From assembly GCA_028023455.1 (NCBI GenBank), contig JAQFVV010012394.1:26859053-26923052 (forward strand): a DNA stretch of 64,000 nucleotides, in the 5' to 3' direction. This document shows, piece by piece, positions 34,301-45,439 of the stretch. Within the stretch, counting starts at the first letter, position 1, and each line of letters opens with the position of its first letter. The stretch comes from Epiperipatus broadwayi. Lineage: Eukaryota > Onychophora > Udeonychophora > Euonychophora > Peripatidae. The notes under the pieces are model-generated. The model was not told the origin of the DNA. It ran no database searches and saw only the letters and a program-made list of their open reading frames with translations. The translations under genes and the position numbers were made by a program.

Positions 34301-34904
34301 CGTCATCTATGATTTAAACAATAATCAGTTTTGTGACTAAAAAGTATACAAAAAATATATCCAAATATATAACAAAGTTGGTTAAAAGCATATAAATAGT
34401 TAAATAATTAATCATCTATACCAAAAGTTTTTTTTTCTTGATTAGATTCACCATTTCAAATTTTAATAATTGCATATAATAATCATTTACATATATAAGC
34501 TTCACATTGTCCCTGGCGATAATATTTATGTAAATATGCGTTTTTCAAGAGTTTTCATTTCTCCCATTCTCCTGGAACAACAGAATCATGCATTTCTAAT
34601 TTAAATTTCAAGTCACCATATTAACATATGGGAAGGAAGAATACGTTAATTTCCAGATGCATTGGATGAAATCCATGCTCTGTGATGAAATATTCAATAG
34701 TGCTAAAATGGTTGTTGGTTTTCTCTATGCATTGGAATGGATGACTAGCGATTTCACTTACACACTTCTATGTGGTTTGATTAATAAAGATTGTTTTAAC
34801 TGTGAGAACGAATTATTAAAGAGATTAGTACAACTTTATCCATGATGGTTGTTTTCAGGCCTGTGCCTTAAATATCAAATCAAAAATAATAGTAAACGCT
34901 ATAT
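34301..34904. other. AT-rich sequence; unassigned 62-codon frame
   Basis: The frame at 34657-34845 (MHWMKSMLCDEIFNSAKM...) is somewhat less AT-biased than chance frames, but it lacks splice signals and I do not recognise it. Not called as a gene. Confidence 0.35.
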
Positions 34905-35115
34905 AATTTCCATGTTTAATCCAACAGGACAATGCAATATTTCAGCATTGCCCAGCAGGTCGTCAAGCCTAACAATGTTCACTGGCCAAATTTTAAATCA
35001 TGTTGATATCAGTTTGGTAAATTTTCAGAGATGTGCAGTGTAGATGGTATATTTTTTAAAAATATGTTTTTATGGCATTTCATGACTAATTCACTAAAAA
35101 GTGTTTACAATTAAT
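34905..35115 (-). repeat. Dispersed repeat, family H (copy 3)
   Basis: On the minus strand: AAACACTTTTTAGTGAATTA, GTCATGAAATGCCATAAAA, TGCACATCTCTGAAAATTTA and GCTGAAATATTGCATTGTCC, in the same order as at 12.84 and 63.36 kb. Confidence 0.75.
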
Positions 35116-35199
35116 TAAAATAGAAAAAGAAATGATGGGTGAAATCTTAATTTACCTTGATTGTTTAATATATAGGGGGTTTGAACTCAGACTTTCACA

Positions 35200-35370
35200 C
35201 AACCCACAACTATCCATGCTATCTCATACTGCTGATGCTCCTGATCACACACATGTCGAAAAGATAAATAATCACCAATATACGTATTTTGTGCTAACCC
35301 AGCACTCGTCAGTTGGTCCAAATTATCATCTCCACACATATATATAATCAATGCTCAGTTGATTTTTTTT
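35200..35370 (+). mobile_element. FB-P foldback, single arm
   Basis: ACACATGTCGAAAAGATAAA, TCACCAATATACGTATTTTG and CAGCACTCGTCAGTTGGTCC match the left arm at 17.99-18.09 kb, including the following CACACATATATATAATCA and GCTCAGTT. The second arm is missing, so the element is truncated here. Confidence 0.8.
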
Positions 35371-35884
35371 TAAAAAATGCTACCTTTGTAAACAAAAATC
35401 TCCCAAAAAAAATTCAATATGCACCAATTTTATTTCAAATATGACAAATACAGTGATATTATTTAGAAAATATTCAAATATTAAAAAATAAAAGATAATA
35501 TATATATAATATTTTACAAAACTAGTGATTGAATTAATTAATTTTGTGAATGCCCACGTTTATTTCAAATTAAATATAATCGGTAAAATTGTGGTTGAAG
35601 GGGGAAAAAAATTTTTTTTAATATTTGGTACATTATTATTCAATTTAAATAAAAGCATTTTTTATATATATTATATAAATTGTACACATTAGAATATAAA
35701 TTAGAATAATTAATAAATAAATAGGGCAATCGTTATAAAATAAGTGTTTTAATAATGAATTGAGAGTGAATGATCACATAACTGAATGCACATTCAGTGT
35801 AATACATTCATGATTATGGAATAATCTTATAGATGTTAGTAGTAGTATTCATATAGACTGATATGGGCATAAAATTTACAAATT
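35371..35884. other. AT-rich sequence without recognised genes
   Basis: Nothing supported. Confidence 0.4.
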
Positions 35885-36900
35885 CAAATTAACAAATTTA
35901 TCATTAAAATGAGAAGGTAAAGGAGTGAAAGTAAATGGAGATTATTTAAGTCATTTAGATTTTGCAGATGATGTAGTTGTTTTTGCTTTAGAACTGCATG
36001 AAATGTTGCTGGAGTTATTAGATGAAAGTAGGACTAAATATAAATGTTAAAAAAACTAAAGTAATGTTTAATGGATTTCTCAAAATATGAAAATAAAGAT
36101 TGAATATGATAATTTAGAAGTAGTTAACAGCTACAAATACCTTGGTCAGATTATTAATACAGATGATGATTTTGCAGATGATGTAGTTGTTTTTGCTTTA
36201 GAACTGCATGAAATGTTGCTGGAGTTATTAGATGAAAGTAGGACTAAATATAAATGTTAAAAAAACTAAAGTAATGTTTAATGGATTTCTCAAAATATGA
36301 AAATAAAGATTGAATATGATAATTTAGAAGTAGTTAACAGCTACAAATACCTTGGTCAGATTATTAATACAGATGGAAACATAATGGATGAAATTAATCA
36401 TAGAATTAAACTTGGTTGGAGTGCTTTTGGTAGAAATAACTTGATACTAAAAGGAAATATGCCTATGTGTTTGAAAAGGAAGGTTTTTAATAAATATGTT
36501 TTACCAGTTCTTACTTATGGACCTGAGACTTGTACACTTAATAGAAGAGCAATACAAAGACTTCAGACCACTCAAAGAAGTATGGAGAGATGCATGTTCG
36601 GAGTAACAAGAGATCGAAAACGCAATATATGGGTAAGAGAACAAACAGATGTTACTGACCTCATTGGAAAAATTAAAAGACTGAAGTGGAGTTGGGCTGG
36701 ACATATTTCTAGAAGAGATGATAAATAGATGGACAAATGAAATCTTAAACTGGATTTCAGGAGATTGTAAAAGACCCAGAAAGAAACCATATGTGAGATA
36801 GATGGATGAAATAAGAAAGTGTGCAGGAGTGATGTGAAGAAGAGAAGATGGATTGAACTTGGAAAGACCTTCATTCTGCAGTAGTGATGATGATGATGAT
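35885..36900 (+). pseudogene. LINE reverse transcriptase 3' half, best-preserved copy (GATGAT-tailed family)
   Basis: The RT palm is seen as LDFADDVVVFALELHEMLLE near 35955-36010, then NINVKKTKVMF after a frameshift. From 36297 a 143-codon frame reads through YKYLGQIINTDGNIMDEINH, FNKYVLPVLTYGPETCT, MERCMFGVTRDRKRNIW and KRLKWSWAGHISRRDDK, a C-terminal arrangement known from RTE/craft-like elements. A frameshifted CKRPRKKPYVR segment, CTTGGAAAGACCTTCATTCT and a GATGATGATGAT tail end it. It is 5' truncated and contains an internal exact duplication (see 35958-36375). Not functional, but young enough to keep long frames. Confidence 0.92.
35958..36375 (+). repeat. Exact 208-bp tandem duplication inside the LINE
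   Basis: 35958-36165 and 36168-36375 are identical over all 208 bases that I compared, separated by AT. The period of 210 bp would preserve reading frame, but both copies already carry the same frameshift before INVKKTK, so the duplication followed inactivation. Confidence 0.95.
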
Positions 36901-36915
36901 TATATTAATTATTTG

Positions 36916-37430
36916 TTAGACTATTTCAACCATCTAATATTAAGAACTGAATGTCTTTAGAAAAATTTTAACTTTATTTAAACTTTTTAAATGCATTCAA
37001 TTGTTAGTAATACCACACAGATTAGTGTTTAACACATTTCGAGTGGTATTATTCTCACTTCTTCAGTTGTTGCTAGCCTTACCAGTGATGTTATTAGCAT
37101 GGGAATCTAACTTGGACCTTTAAATTCTTGAATATTGAATTTTAAGGTAATGCTCCAACCAAATGAGCTATTCTGCCTAGCTTAGTTCATTAAAATTCAG
37201 TATACAAAACTCTAAAGGTCCAGTTTTGATTCCCATGCTAGTATTTTCACTAATCAGGCCAACAACACTGAAGAAGAGAGAATATCACTTGAAACATTAT
37301 GCATATAGTAACATGAGTGCTATTACTAACAATTGAATATAATTAAAAAATTTAAATTAAGTTTAAAATTTTTAAAGATATTCACTTTTTAATATTAGAC
37401 AATGGAAATAGTCCAACACATAACTAAAAT
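36916..37430. mobile_element. FB-T foldback with two opposed tRNA-like promoters (copy 3, most complete)
   Basis: Outer arms: GACTATTTCAACCATCTAAT near 36918 pairs with ATTAGACAATGGAAATAGTC near 37398-37417, and AATGTCTTTAGAAAAATTTT pairs with AAATTTTTAAAGATATTCAC. Toward the centre, the minus strand has TAGCTCATTTGGTTGGAGC (A box) and GGTCCAAGTTAGATTCCC (B box, near 37110-37127). The plus strand has AAAGGTCCAGTTTTGATTCC near 37210-37230 as the mirror B box. This is an inverted dimer of a tRNA-headed unit with its own arms. Confidence 0.85.
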
Positions 37431-37884
37431 GCCATCTTCACAAACCTTCTGACAAACATGTGTGCACACACGTATATTCATGTATTATGCACCCGCAACA
37501 TGTATATATAGTAAAGTAAAAGATAAAATAGCCTTTTAAAAATAAATAATCACCTATAGGGCAAAAGCTTCTTTAACAACGCCCATAGAAGAACAGTGAA
37601 GGATAAAGCAGTACTCACTAGTCTTTCCAATTGCCAGCTGATGAAGATTTGAAAAAGTTTCCATTCATGTTTTATCCATTTACTGATCAATTTCAGATAG
37701 TTACGTGGGATTGACTATGGGATAGCTACTAGAGAGAAAAATCCTACGCCTTGTTAAGAATTTTACTTGGTCTGAATTTCTACACCAGGTAAAAGGCATG
37801 GCAAGTAGATGCACTACTTTTTACCAATGAAGATATTTATATATAAACAATATGCATACACACCTATATACTTGCGTATTAAAA
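37431..37884. other. AT-rich sequence without recognised genes
   Basis: No gene or shared repeat seen. Confidence 0.4.
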
Positions 37885-38475
37885 TGCATTTTCTAATCAT
37901 TATCATCATCATTTTCAACCATTGTCACTCCATTATGGATGAATGTCTCCCCAAATTTAATCCAGTTTCTCCAATTTCTAGCCTCTCTTCACCATACCAT
38001 GCTAGTAAATTTTCTTATTTCATCTATCCCATCTTACATGTGATCTCTTTTTAGGATTTTTACAATCTTTTGGGATCCAATTTAAGATTATAACTGTCAA
38101 TCTATTATTATCACTTCTAGTAATGAGTCCTGTCCAGCTCCACTTCAGTCTCTTAATCCTTTCAATGATGTCAATAATACTTATTTTTCCTTCACACATG
38201 CATATTGTTTCCAATCCTTTCTTGTTACTACTAACCTTCATCCCCTCATATTTTGTTGAGTTGTCTAAAGACTGTATTGTTCTTCTGTTCCAATCCATTA
38301 AGTAAAAACTGGTAAAAGGTATTGGCATATTTCCTTAGTTATTTTTATCAAAAGCACTCCATTCAAGTTTAATTTGATTAATTTCATTCATTATGATTGT
38401 ACCTGTATTAATAATTTGACCAAGGTATTTGTGGTTAACTTTTTCTAAATCGTGTGGATTTTGGTATCCGCGAAC
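37885..38475 (-). pseudogene. LINE 3' half (GATGAT-tailed family), with internal deletion
   Basis: On the minus strand: HKYLGQIINTGTIIMNEINQ, then DWNRRTIQSLDNSTKYEGMK, IIERIKRLKWSWTGLITRSD and WIPKDCKNPKKRSHVRWDR. It ends in a GATGATGATAATGAT tail at about 37890-37910. Compared with the 36.3-kb copy, the segment carrying VLPVLTYGPET is absent. A frame of 102 codons survives (38020-38328). Confidence 0.88.
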
Positions 38476-39406
38476 AATTAGAATCAAATGTCGCGAATAC
38501 GGGAAGGGTGCGATACTGGAGAAAGTATTGTATTTATTTTTGTTTATGAACAGATAAATTTTTAATCAATACTAATAAGTTTACAGAGTCATAAAAATAT
38601 TTTCAAAATATTTTAATAGATGTACACACATACACACAGATAGAAAGAAAACACAACTGAAAATCTGTAATTAATTTCTGTTAAGCAATTTTAAATTACA
38701 GCGAACAGGAGAAGCGAATGCAATTTCATTTTCAAAACCGGCAATTAATGATATTTTCTGCTTTAAAAAAATAAAAATTAACTAATTAAGTTTCAGTTTA
38801 CCAATTTCATTAGCATATAATGCAATAAATCCATATTTTAACCTAAAATAATTATCATTAATTATAAAATTACAAGCAAAACCAATTAAAGCCATTAATT
38901 ACTATTTCTTTATTTATTTTTTATTCACCGTTCAAGAAATATATTTTTTAAAAAAAAACCTTTTAAAGACAGAAATTATTTATTACCCAAATATTCAGGA
39001 GTAAATCCAAAATAAAACATTTAGACAATTTGGGCGGGAAAAAAAATTCAGCCAATTATAATTTTTACGCCTGCTTTCTGCTTGTCAAGATATATCACTC
39101 ACCATAATTTCAGTTCAAGATTTAACTTTTTAATAATCATTTTGAGATATACAATCAAAATACATTCATTAACTAACATAGAAACATCCCACCTCGTAGG
39201 AAAAAAACTGCAAAGGAGTACATAAAATATTTACATTGTCAAGTTAGCATTCCAATAATGTGAACTGTAAAAAATACATGGATAAAAAGTATTTAAGAAT
39301 GTCATAATTAATAATAAGTTGTGTTTTATGTTACATAAAGCCATGATAGAAAGTCAAATGCAATTATATTATTTCAAAATTTGACGATATCTAAGCAAAC
39401 TTATTG
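38476..39406. other. AT-rich sequence without recognised genes
   Basis: No exon-like frame, RNA gene or shared repeat seen. Confidence 0.4.
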
Positions 39407-39664
39407 TCAAGATGAAAATAATAGCAGAAAGATAACTACAATCAATACAATAGAGGTTGGGGTACTCAGACAAATACTAATTGAGTCAAATGCAAAAGCC
39501 TCAGGTTCATAGTAGGCAGTGTTCTGCAAATGATAGCTATGACTTTCTAATTTTAAGTTAAAAGCAAAGTATATATTGGGCAAGAGTGCAGTTACCTGCA
39601 ACAGCACCCAAATGATAGCAAAATAAAGACAAATCCGATGATGGTAGAAATATCTCCTTATCAT
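39407..39664 (-). CDS. Candidate small secreted/membrane ORF or first exon
   Basis: A minus-strand ATG at 39664 opens an 85-codon frame. Residues 1-23 (MIRRYFYHHRICLYFAIIWV...) could be a signal peptide. The C terminus (TSIVLIVVIFLLLF) is a strong hydrophobic helix. After codon 23 the sequence CAG-GTAACTG is a plausible splice donor (exon 39596-39664), so it could also be a signal-peptide exon with the rest intronic. No family recognised. Small AT-rich frames often look hydrophobic by chance. Confidence 0.22.
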   Translation of the reverse strand: MIRRYFYHHRICLYFAIIWVLLQVTALLPNIYFAFNLKLESHSYHLQNTAYYEPEAFAFDSISICLSTPTSIVLIVVIFLLLFSS

Positions 39665-40149
39665 TCAGTAATAAATAAAGCCTATATATGGTGATGATAG
39701 AACCATAGGATTGATCTAACTAGTACATTGCTCTTCTACCAACCACCATGTGGTATGCCATCAACTATTATGGCCAACAGTCTCCAGAATCTATTATTTA
39801 ACTATTGACAGTTTTAGAATATGTACATGTAATTCTACATTGTTATTTTCTTATTTCAATGTTAATCTAGAATCCATTTTCCAATAAGGTAAATTTGCAG
39901 TTTCATGTGATTTCATGTGACTAAACATCTCTTCACAAGAAAATTTAGATATTTCCTTGCTTAGTTCAATCATCAATGAGATCTCTAGATTACTTAACAA
40001 TTCTTCAGAATGTAAAACCTAATATGTATTGAAGTTATAGAAGACTATTAGATGTTTTATCAATATGATTCAGATTTCTACTTGGTTTGGGTCAAATCTT
40101 ATAATCCATTTTTAATCTACTTCTACCAAATGGACTTTCTTCAAATTTT
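39665..40149. other. AT-rich sequence without recognised genes
   Basis: Only a short duplicated word, TTTCATGTGA, at 39901-39920. Confidence 0.4.
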
Positions 40150-40290
40150 GTAAATGTGTTCAGTTTCAGTGACAATGCAATATTTCAGAGTTGTCCAGCT
40201 AAAAATATTGGCAGGTTGCATTTCAAACTGCATTCAGATAGATTTGTTAAGATTTGAGTCGTGCACAATAAATGGCATTAGAAAGCAACA
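40150..40290 (-). repeat. Family H repeat, partial copy
   Basis: GACAATGCAATATTTCAGAG, TTGTCCAGCTAAAAATATTG and a weak continuation match the 3' half of the family in minus orientation. Confidence 0.55.
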
Positions 40291-40299
40291 AAAAAAAAA

Positions 40300-40475
40300 T
40301 TTCCTGGACCCCAATTTTGGTTGTTATATGCAGCATTAAATAGAAGTGTGAGGCATGTCCAAATTAATTAATACAATCAGTACAGTTTATGATCAAACTA
40401 AATACTTTATTAATGATTGAATTAATTAAATTACGGATATCCAAGATTTTTATTTAAGGTTATATATAATAACAA
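40300..40475. repeat. Partial family F foldback
   Basis: CCAATTTTGGTTGTTATATG near 40311 and ATTTTTATTTAAGGTTATAT near 40447 resemble the arms at 12.3 and 57.8 kb. Pairing is poor, so the call is tentative. Confidence 0.35.
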
Positions 40476-40679
40476 ATGTTTTTATTTTTATTTTTAGTGC
40501 ATTAGTTCTCAAATTAAAGAAAAGCATTTTGGGATCTGAATTTATCCAGTGATTAATTAAAAGTTCCTTGTAATATAAAACTTATACTTAAAATCCATGA
40601 CAAAGTCTAAAGAAAAAGATATGTAAACTAGAAAATGTACTTATAGGTGTCTAGTAGCCTATAATAGTGATGATAATTA

Positions 40680-40815
40680 ACTAATTTATTGCTTGGAAGT
40701 TCATTTAAAAAGTTTGACCACCAGAGGTGGTGAAGCAGAGGTATGATCAATAGACTTTGAACTCCAGAAATCTTCCATTCTACCATTGTATTAAACCAGG
40801 CAGCATAGTTAGTTA
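40680..40815 (-). mobile_element. SINE-1 copy
   Basis: On the minus strand: GCCTGGTTTAATACAATGGT and AGAATGGAAGATTTCTGGAG form the head, then GTTCAAAGTCTATTGATC, and AAATGAACTTCCAAGCAATA the tail. The body differs from the array units. Confidence 0.65.
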
Positions 40816-41170
40816 TAAATGGAGCCATTAAAATGTAGTTGCTAGCATTGAGTCAAACTTTAGTTTAAAATTACAAACAAGCAGTCACTGTAAAGAACTA
40901 TGCAAATTCAATGTTAACTATCATTAAGTTGTGAATTAATTAAAGAACCTGCCTAATCTAATATTTGGTATCCACTGATATTACTCACTACTTAGTCTGG
41001 CTTCTGGAGTTAATAATTTAAGAATTGTCCTACTCACATGTATAAATAAATCTTCATATATGTATCAAACCTCTTAACTGAAGTATCAGTCAATAGAGGG
41101 CACTGCAGTAACATTTTCCTATATTGATAAAATTGTTGAATATTTTGTTTTGTCTCCCATTTACTTTAAT
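40816..41170. other. AT-rich sequence without recognised genes
   Basis: Nothing supported. Confidence 0.4.
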
Positions 41171-41188
41171 CTAATGTTTTAAAGCTTT

Positions 41189-41300
41189 TTTTTTTCCTTA
41201 TGTCACAGCATGGGCCAGGAGGTGAATCTGCAACAACCGTCTGCAACCAACTGCTTGCTTGCAAGGCAGCTTCGCTGACCTCTCGGCTAACAACGCTTGA
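41189..41300 (-). mobile_element. SINE-2 copy with exact 18-bp target-site duplication
   Basis: CTAATGTTTTAAAGCTTT stands at 41171-41188 and again at 41301-41318. The insert on the minus strand begins CAAGCGTTGTTAGCCGAGAG and GTCAGCGAAGC. It has CCTTGCAAGCAAGC as an anticodon-like arm, a B-box region decayed to AGATTCACCTCCTGG, and ends TGACATAAGG plus an A tail. The preserved duplication with a mutated B box suggests middle age. Confidence 0.92.
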
Positions 41301-41318
41301 CTAATGTTTTAAAGCTTT

Positions 41319-41998
41319 ATATTTACCAAGACAATAACAATCATAATAAGTGTATGCATACATGTATATGAACCAATTGAATTAATTCACAGTCTTCCTG
41401 ATTTGAACTCAATATTGGTAATCATTTGTAGATGACTATGACCATTTTTAAAATCAGGAAATAAAAATCAAGAATACATAAAAAAAAAAAATTAGAAATC
41501 AGTTTTGTGGCTGTAAAGCACAAATATGTTCACATATATCACATACTAGTTTTTTTTGTTCTTGCAATGCTATTTTTTAAAATGTGAAGAAAATTTTGTT
41601 TTTAGAAATGTTTTAATCTCTTGTCTAATTATAGTTTTCTACTATATTCTATCTTTAATAATACCTTTTTAGATATCTTTGAAAGAATCTTTAAAATGTG
41701 AATAAAGTTTGCCATTGTAATGAAATTCATGTTCGATTCTATTCTAATATTTTTAAGAAGTCTGTTTGCATTCTATTTACTTCACACTCCTACTCTAATG
41801 GAAAGGTGATTTTATAACATTAGACTCTATAGTACTAAATCCAGAAAATTAAAAACATACTAATTTGCCTTAGAAAGTTGCTATTATTATTTTAGAATCT
41901 TGCAGAATATTCTGAAATGATTTTTTTAAATGTCTTTATGTCTACAAATTATTCATATTGCCATATTATAAATGGTTTAAGGATGAAATAAAAAAAAT
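41319..41998. other. AT-rich sequence without recognised genes
   Basis: No gene or shared repeat seen. Confidence 0.4.
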
Positions 41999-42075
41999 AA
42001 CAAGTACAAATATCTTGGTCAGATTATTAATACAGATGGAAACAAAGGATAAATTAATCATCAAATTAAACTTCA
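41999..42075 (+). pseudogene. Internal LINE fragment
   Basis: AAGTACAAATATCTTGGTCA and GATTATTAATACAGATGG encode YKYLGQIINTDG, as in the copy at 36.34 kb, followed by degraded INHQIKL. Both ends are cut and there is no 3' tail. Confidence 0.85.
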
Positions 42076-42079
42076 CGAC

Positions 42080-42221
42080 ACCGAGTCAATACTGAAACCT
42101 GCAGATTAAAAAAAAATCTAACATTACATTCACAATTGTCATTTTGAGGAATACATTAGGGCTGCCATGTGTGGGTGTGCAGAGCACAAAGCCACTTCAC
42201 TATGGAGTGCCAAGACATCAA
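42080..42221. other. GC-richer patch before the minisatellite
   Basis: CTGCCATGTGTGGGTGTGC and ACTTCACTATGGAGTGCC are unlike the flanks. Not recognised. Confidence 0.3.
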
Positions 42222-42800
42222 GATAATTAATAAAATTTATATGTAAATAAAACTGTTTACAGTTTCAAATCAGTTCATCATTAGAAATATCTTCTGGGTG
42301 TAAATATTTTTTATTTAAATATAAGAGAAATACTTCTTTACTTTAACTTATTTGTGACAATTACCCAGGTTTCGAATTTCTAGGCGTGAGCTCAAAAGAC
42401 TGATGCCATTTTGTTGTGATAATTAATAAAACTTATATGTAAATGTTTTCATTTCCAAATCACTTTATTTCTAGAATTACATTTTGATTGTAAATATTTA
42501 TTATTTAAACGTAAGAGGAATATTTCTTAATTTAAACTTCTTGTGGCAGTTGATCTAGTCTCAAAATATATTTCAGAAAAACAAACAGGCTGATGCTCTT
42601 TCATCACTAAAATTAATAAAATTTATTTGTAAATAAAAATGTTTAGATATCCCAATCATTGTTATTTAAATATCCTAATTTATATAAAAAGTAACATATT
42701 ATTATTAATAATTTATTTAAAAATAAAACATTTAATAATATTGACTCATAATTACAGTAATTCTGCATATGAAGAAATTAATTTAATCAATAATGATTTA
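42222..42800 (+). repeat. ~190-bp tandem repeat, three units
   Basis: AATTAATAAAATTTATATGT or a close variant begins units at 42225, 42421 and 42611. Each continues with AAATGTTT or a similar variant, a TTATTTAAA-type segment, AAGAGRAATAYTTCTT and, in the first two units, a CTGATGC word near the end. The third unit is truncated or diverged. Confidence 0.8.
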
Positions 42801-44482
42801 CAAGTTTTAAATGTGTTGTTCACTTAGGATTACTGGTAGAATGTTTGTCCCAGAAATGTTAGATCTGGGTTCAATATTTTTTAATAGTGTTATCTTTCTC
42901 TTTTTTGTTATTATTGTCCCATTTTTTCTTTTTACATGTTTTACTAAATAATTTTTCCTATTTTTAATAACGATATTATCTTCTTTTTTTTAAATGCAGT
43001 ATTAGCTGATTACTTATTCTGTAGTTATAAACTCGTCCATTGACCCATAATTCACACTATGATGCAAATCTAAGCAAAACAAAATAAAGCACAAGGTTTT
43101 GATTGCTTCTAAAAATTTATTGAATAAACAATTTAAGTATGAAAATTTAAATTTCTTCCCTTAAATAAATCCTGGCTAAATCTTAGATGGATTAGTGATA
43201 TATATTAGTTATATATCAATTTTCAAGCAATTCTATTTAATTTAAATATATTAAACATCAATTTTAAAATTTCATTCTTACTTGAAAAAAATCAAAAGTC
43301 AACAAACAAACAAAACGATTTTTAAATCAATAAAAGCATTTAACAATAATAAAATAAAATATTGTTTAAAAAAAATTAAAATGTTAATAAATAGTTATTT
43401 TGAAATAATATAAATCACAAATGATAAATTGGTGTATATACGTATTTATGTACATATTTTCATATGAATAATGTAAAAGAAAAATTCAAATTGATAAAGT
43501 TATTTGTTAATATTTAAACCAATTAAGAAATTTAAACAGATGTCATAAATCAATATGTATGGATTGTAAAATAATAATCCAAAGTTATATGATTATAGGA
43601 AGTTATCTTTTTTGTAATAATATACCATATTACTCTTTGGACCAGAATAAATAAATAATCTGTAGTTCCTTAAGAATTACTTACATTATATTTCTTCAAA
43701 GGTTAAGCAATAAGGTGCTGTGGGTTAAGCAATTAAGGATATCCTGCACATGTACCTATTACTATCTCTATAATAAAAAGCTAGTAAGTTGATTTTCATA
43801 CTTTTTAATGAATAATAAATAGAATGATATAACTTGTATATATCACAAACAGTTCTATGGATATACAATATATTAGTCTTGTAAGAAAAATGTACCTTTG
43901 ATAAAGTTAATGTGGAATTTGTATATGTTCAGTATATTATTTTTCAGACTATAAATCTTAATTCTAATTGCTTCAACTTGTCTTTAAATTTTTTTAGAAC
44001 AATATAAAAATATTTCCATATTGTGTAAAGAAATATCTTTTATTTATTGAATGTACACCAAGTTAGTATTGTCTTTCTGTTCTTGAATTAATTCCTTTGC
44101 CCAAATATTTATTCATATAAATGAGTATGATATATATATACTATTTCATGTCTTAAATTTGAAAGGTGAATTGTAATTTGTCATGCACAACACAGATAGA
44201 TAGATATACTAAAATTCAGAAATTGATTACATATTTAAATAATTAAATTATAGACACCTAACATATTGTTTACTTACATTTTTCACTATGATTTTTAATG
44301 AACACATAATTAATTTTACAGCTTATCAAATTTGTAATGCTGAGAATATAAACCCATTCACAAAACAGCAAGTATTTTACTAAGATAAGTCATAATCTAT
44401 ATTCCCAAAGAATTATTTTAATTAACTTGTAAATAATGTCCATCTTTCATTGTATTAATGCCAACCTATTTTGTCAGATTCC
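42801..44482. other. AT-rich sequence without recognised genes
   Basis: Very AT-rich. Short direct repeats such as GTTAAGCAAT near 43700 only. Confidence 0.4.
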
Positions 44483-44570
44483 ATCTTTTGTTATATCAAT
44501 CTATTGAATCAGATAACATATTGTTTTTTCTGATAAAATAGATTGCTATTGATACAACAAATGGTTGATG
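44483..44570. repeat. Inverted repeat (hairpin)
   Basis: CTTTTGTTATATCAATCTAT and TGAATCAGATAA pair with TTCTGATAAAATAGATTGCT and ATTGATACAACAAATGG. The stem is about 35 bp with small bulges and a short T-rich loop. Confidence 0.75.
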
Positions 44571-44996
44571 TTATTTAACAATTTAGTTTGTGAATTATCT
44601 TAGCAATGTATTTGGACTTGTTTGTTCCAGGAATGTTATTTTAGTTCATGAAGATATCTTAAATTTGAATTCAGGTATTATTGTAATAGTCCTTCTATTT
44701 GTGTTAATTTTGCAAATAAATTTTGGTTGTATTATATGAATTCTCTTAAATATAGATTAATATTTAGGGTTTATTTATTTAATTCTTGAAAAATAATGTG
44801 AGACTTATGTGAAACCTGACCTATGGTAATATCTACAATGACAGTGTGAGATGGTTTGAGTTCTATAAGGAAATATATAATTCAGGTCAGTTATGAACTA
44901 TTAATGGAATTGAAAATTAATTTGCACTAGAATCTTGAGTGTAAGCTAGAAGAAATGATTTTAACTTTATGCCTCGAGTTCCAAATTCTATTTCAG
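44571..44996. other. AT-rich sequence without recognised genes
   Basis: Nothing supported. Confidence 0.35.
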
Positions 44997-45009
44997 ATCT
45001 GATAATGCC

Positions 45010-45117
45010 TAGTCAATCATTGGTGGTCAAGAGGTTAGTGACAGCTGCTTTACAAGCAGCTGTCCCGGGTTAGCGGGTTCGCTTCCCGGCTGATGCTATG
45101 ACACATGAAAAAAAAAA
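45010..45117 (+). mobile_element. SINE-2 copy, near-complete, with 13-bp target-site duplication and A tail
   Basis: ATCTGATAATGCC at 44997-45009 returns at 45117-45129. The insert starts TAGTCAATCATTGGTGGTCA and AGAGGTTAGTGACAG (A box). It has a strong anticodon-like stem CAGCTGCTTTACAAGCAGCTG (shown in two parts: CAGCTGCTT and AAGCAGCTG around TAC), then GGGTTAGCGGGTTCGCTTCC (B box), and ends in TATGACACATG plus ten A. By loop position the anticodon would read TAC. The body is only tRNA-like sequence; its closest tRNA is undetermined. Confidence 0.93.
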
Positions 45118-45129
45118 TCTGATAATGCC

Positions 45130-45439
45130 CAACCGAAGGATTACCCTGCTGAAATCAAGACTGTAATTATGTCAACTTCCTCTCATTGGCAAAATAGTTC
45201 CTGAAATCTTAGAATTGGTATCCAATTCTATTAAATGTTTTTTTCGTTCATATTTTTTGACTATTATAATTTATAATACTTGTGATGATCTATTATATAT
45301 ATATGAATATATTGCAATTTTATATGTGTCAAATTTTCCACAATATAATAACAATATAAATATACAGAGCAATTTTATGAGGCGGAATATATATTTTACA
45401 TACAATTGCAAATCATATTAAACAATCAACTCACATTAC
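45130..45439. other. AT-rich sequence without recognised genes
   Basis: The frame at 45215-45421 is low-complexity chance sequence. Confidence 0.35.

Noticed and set aside
36501-36874. Minus-strand frames opposite the LINE
   Set aside because: Antisense to the clear RT C-terminal frame at 36297-36728.
45030-45105. Possible functional tRNA gene with anticodon TAC
   Set aside because: It is bounded by target-site duplications with an A tail and has relatives with mutated boxes; no closed acceptor stem is evident.
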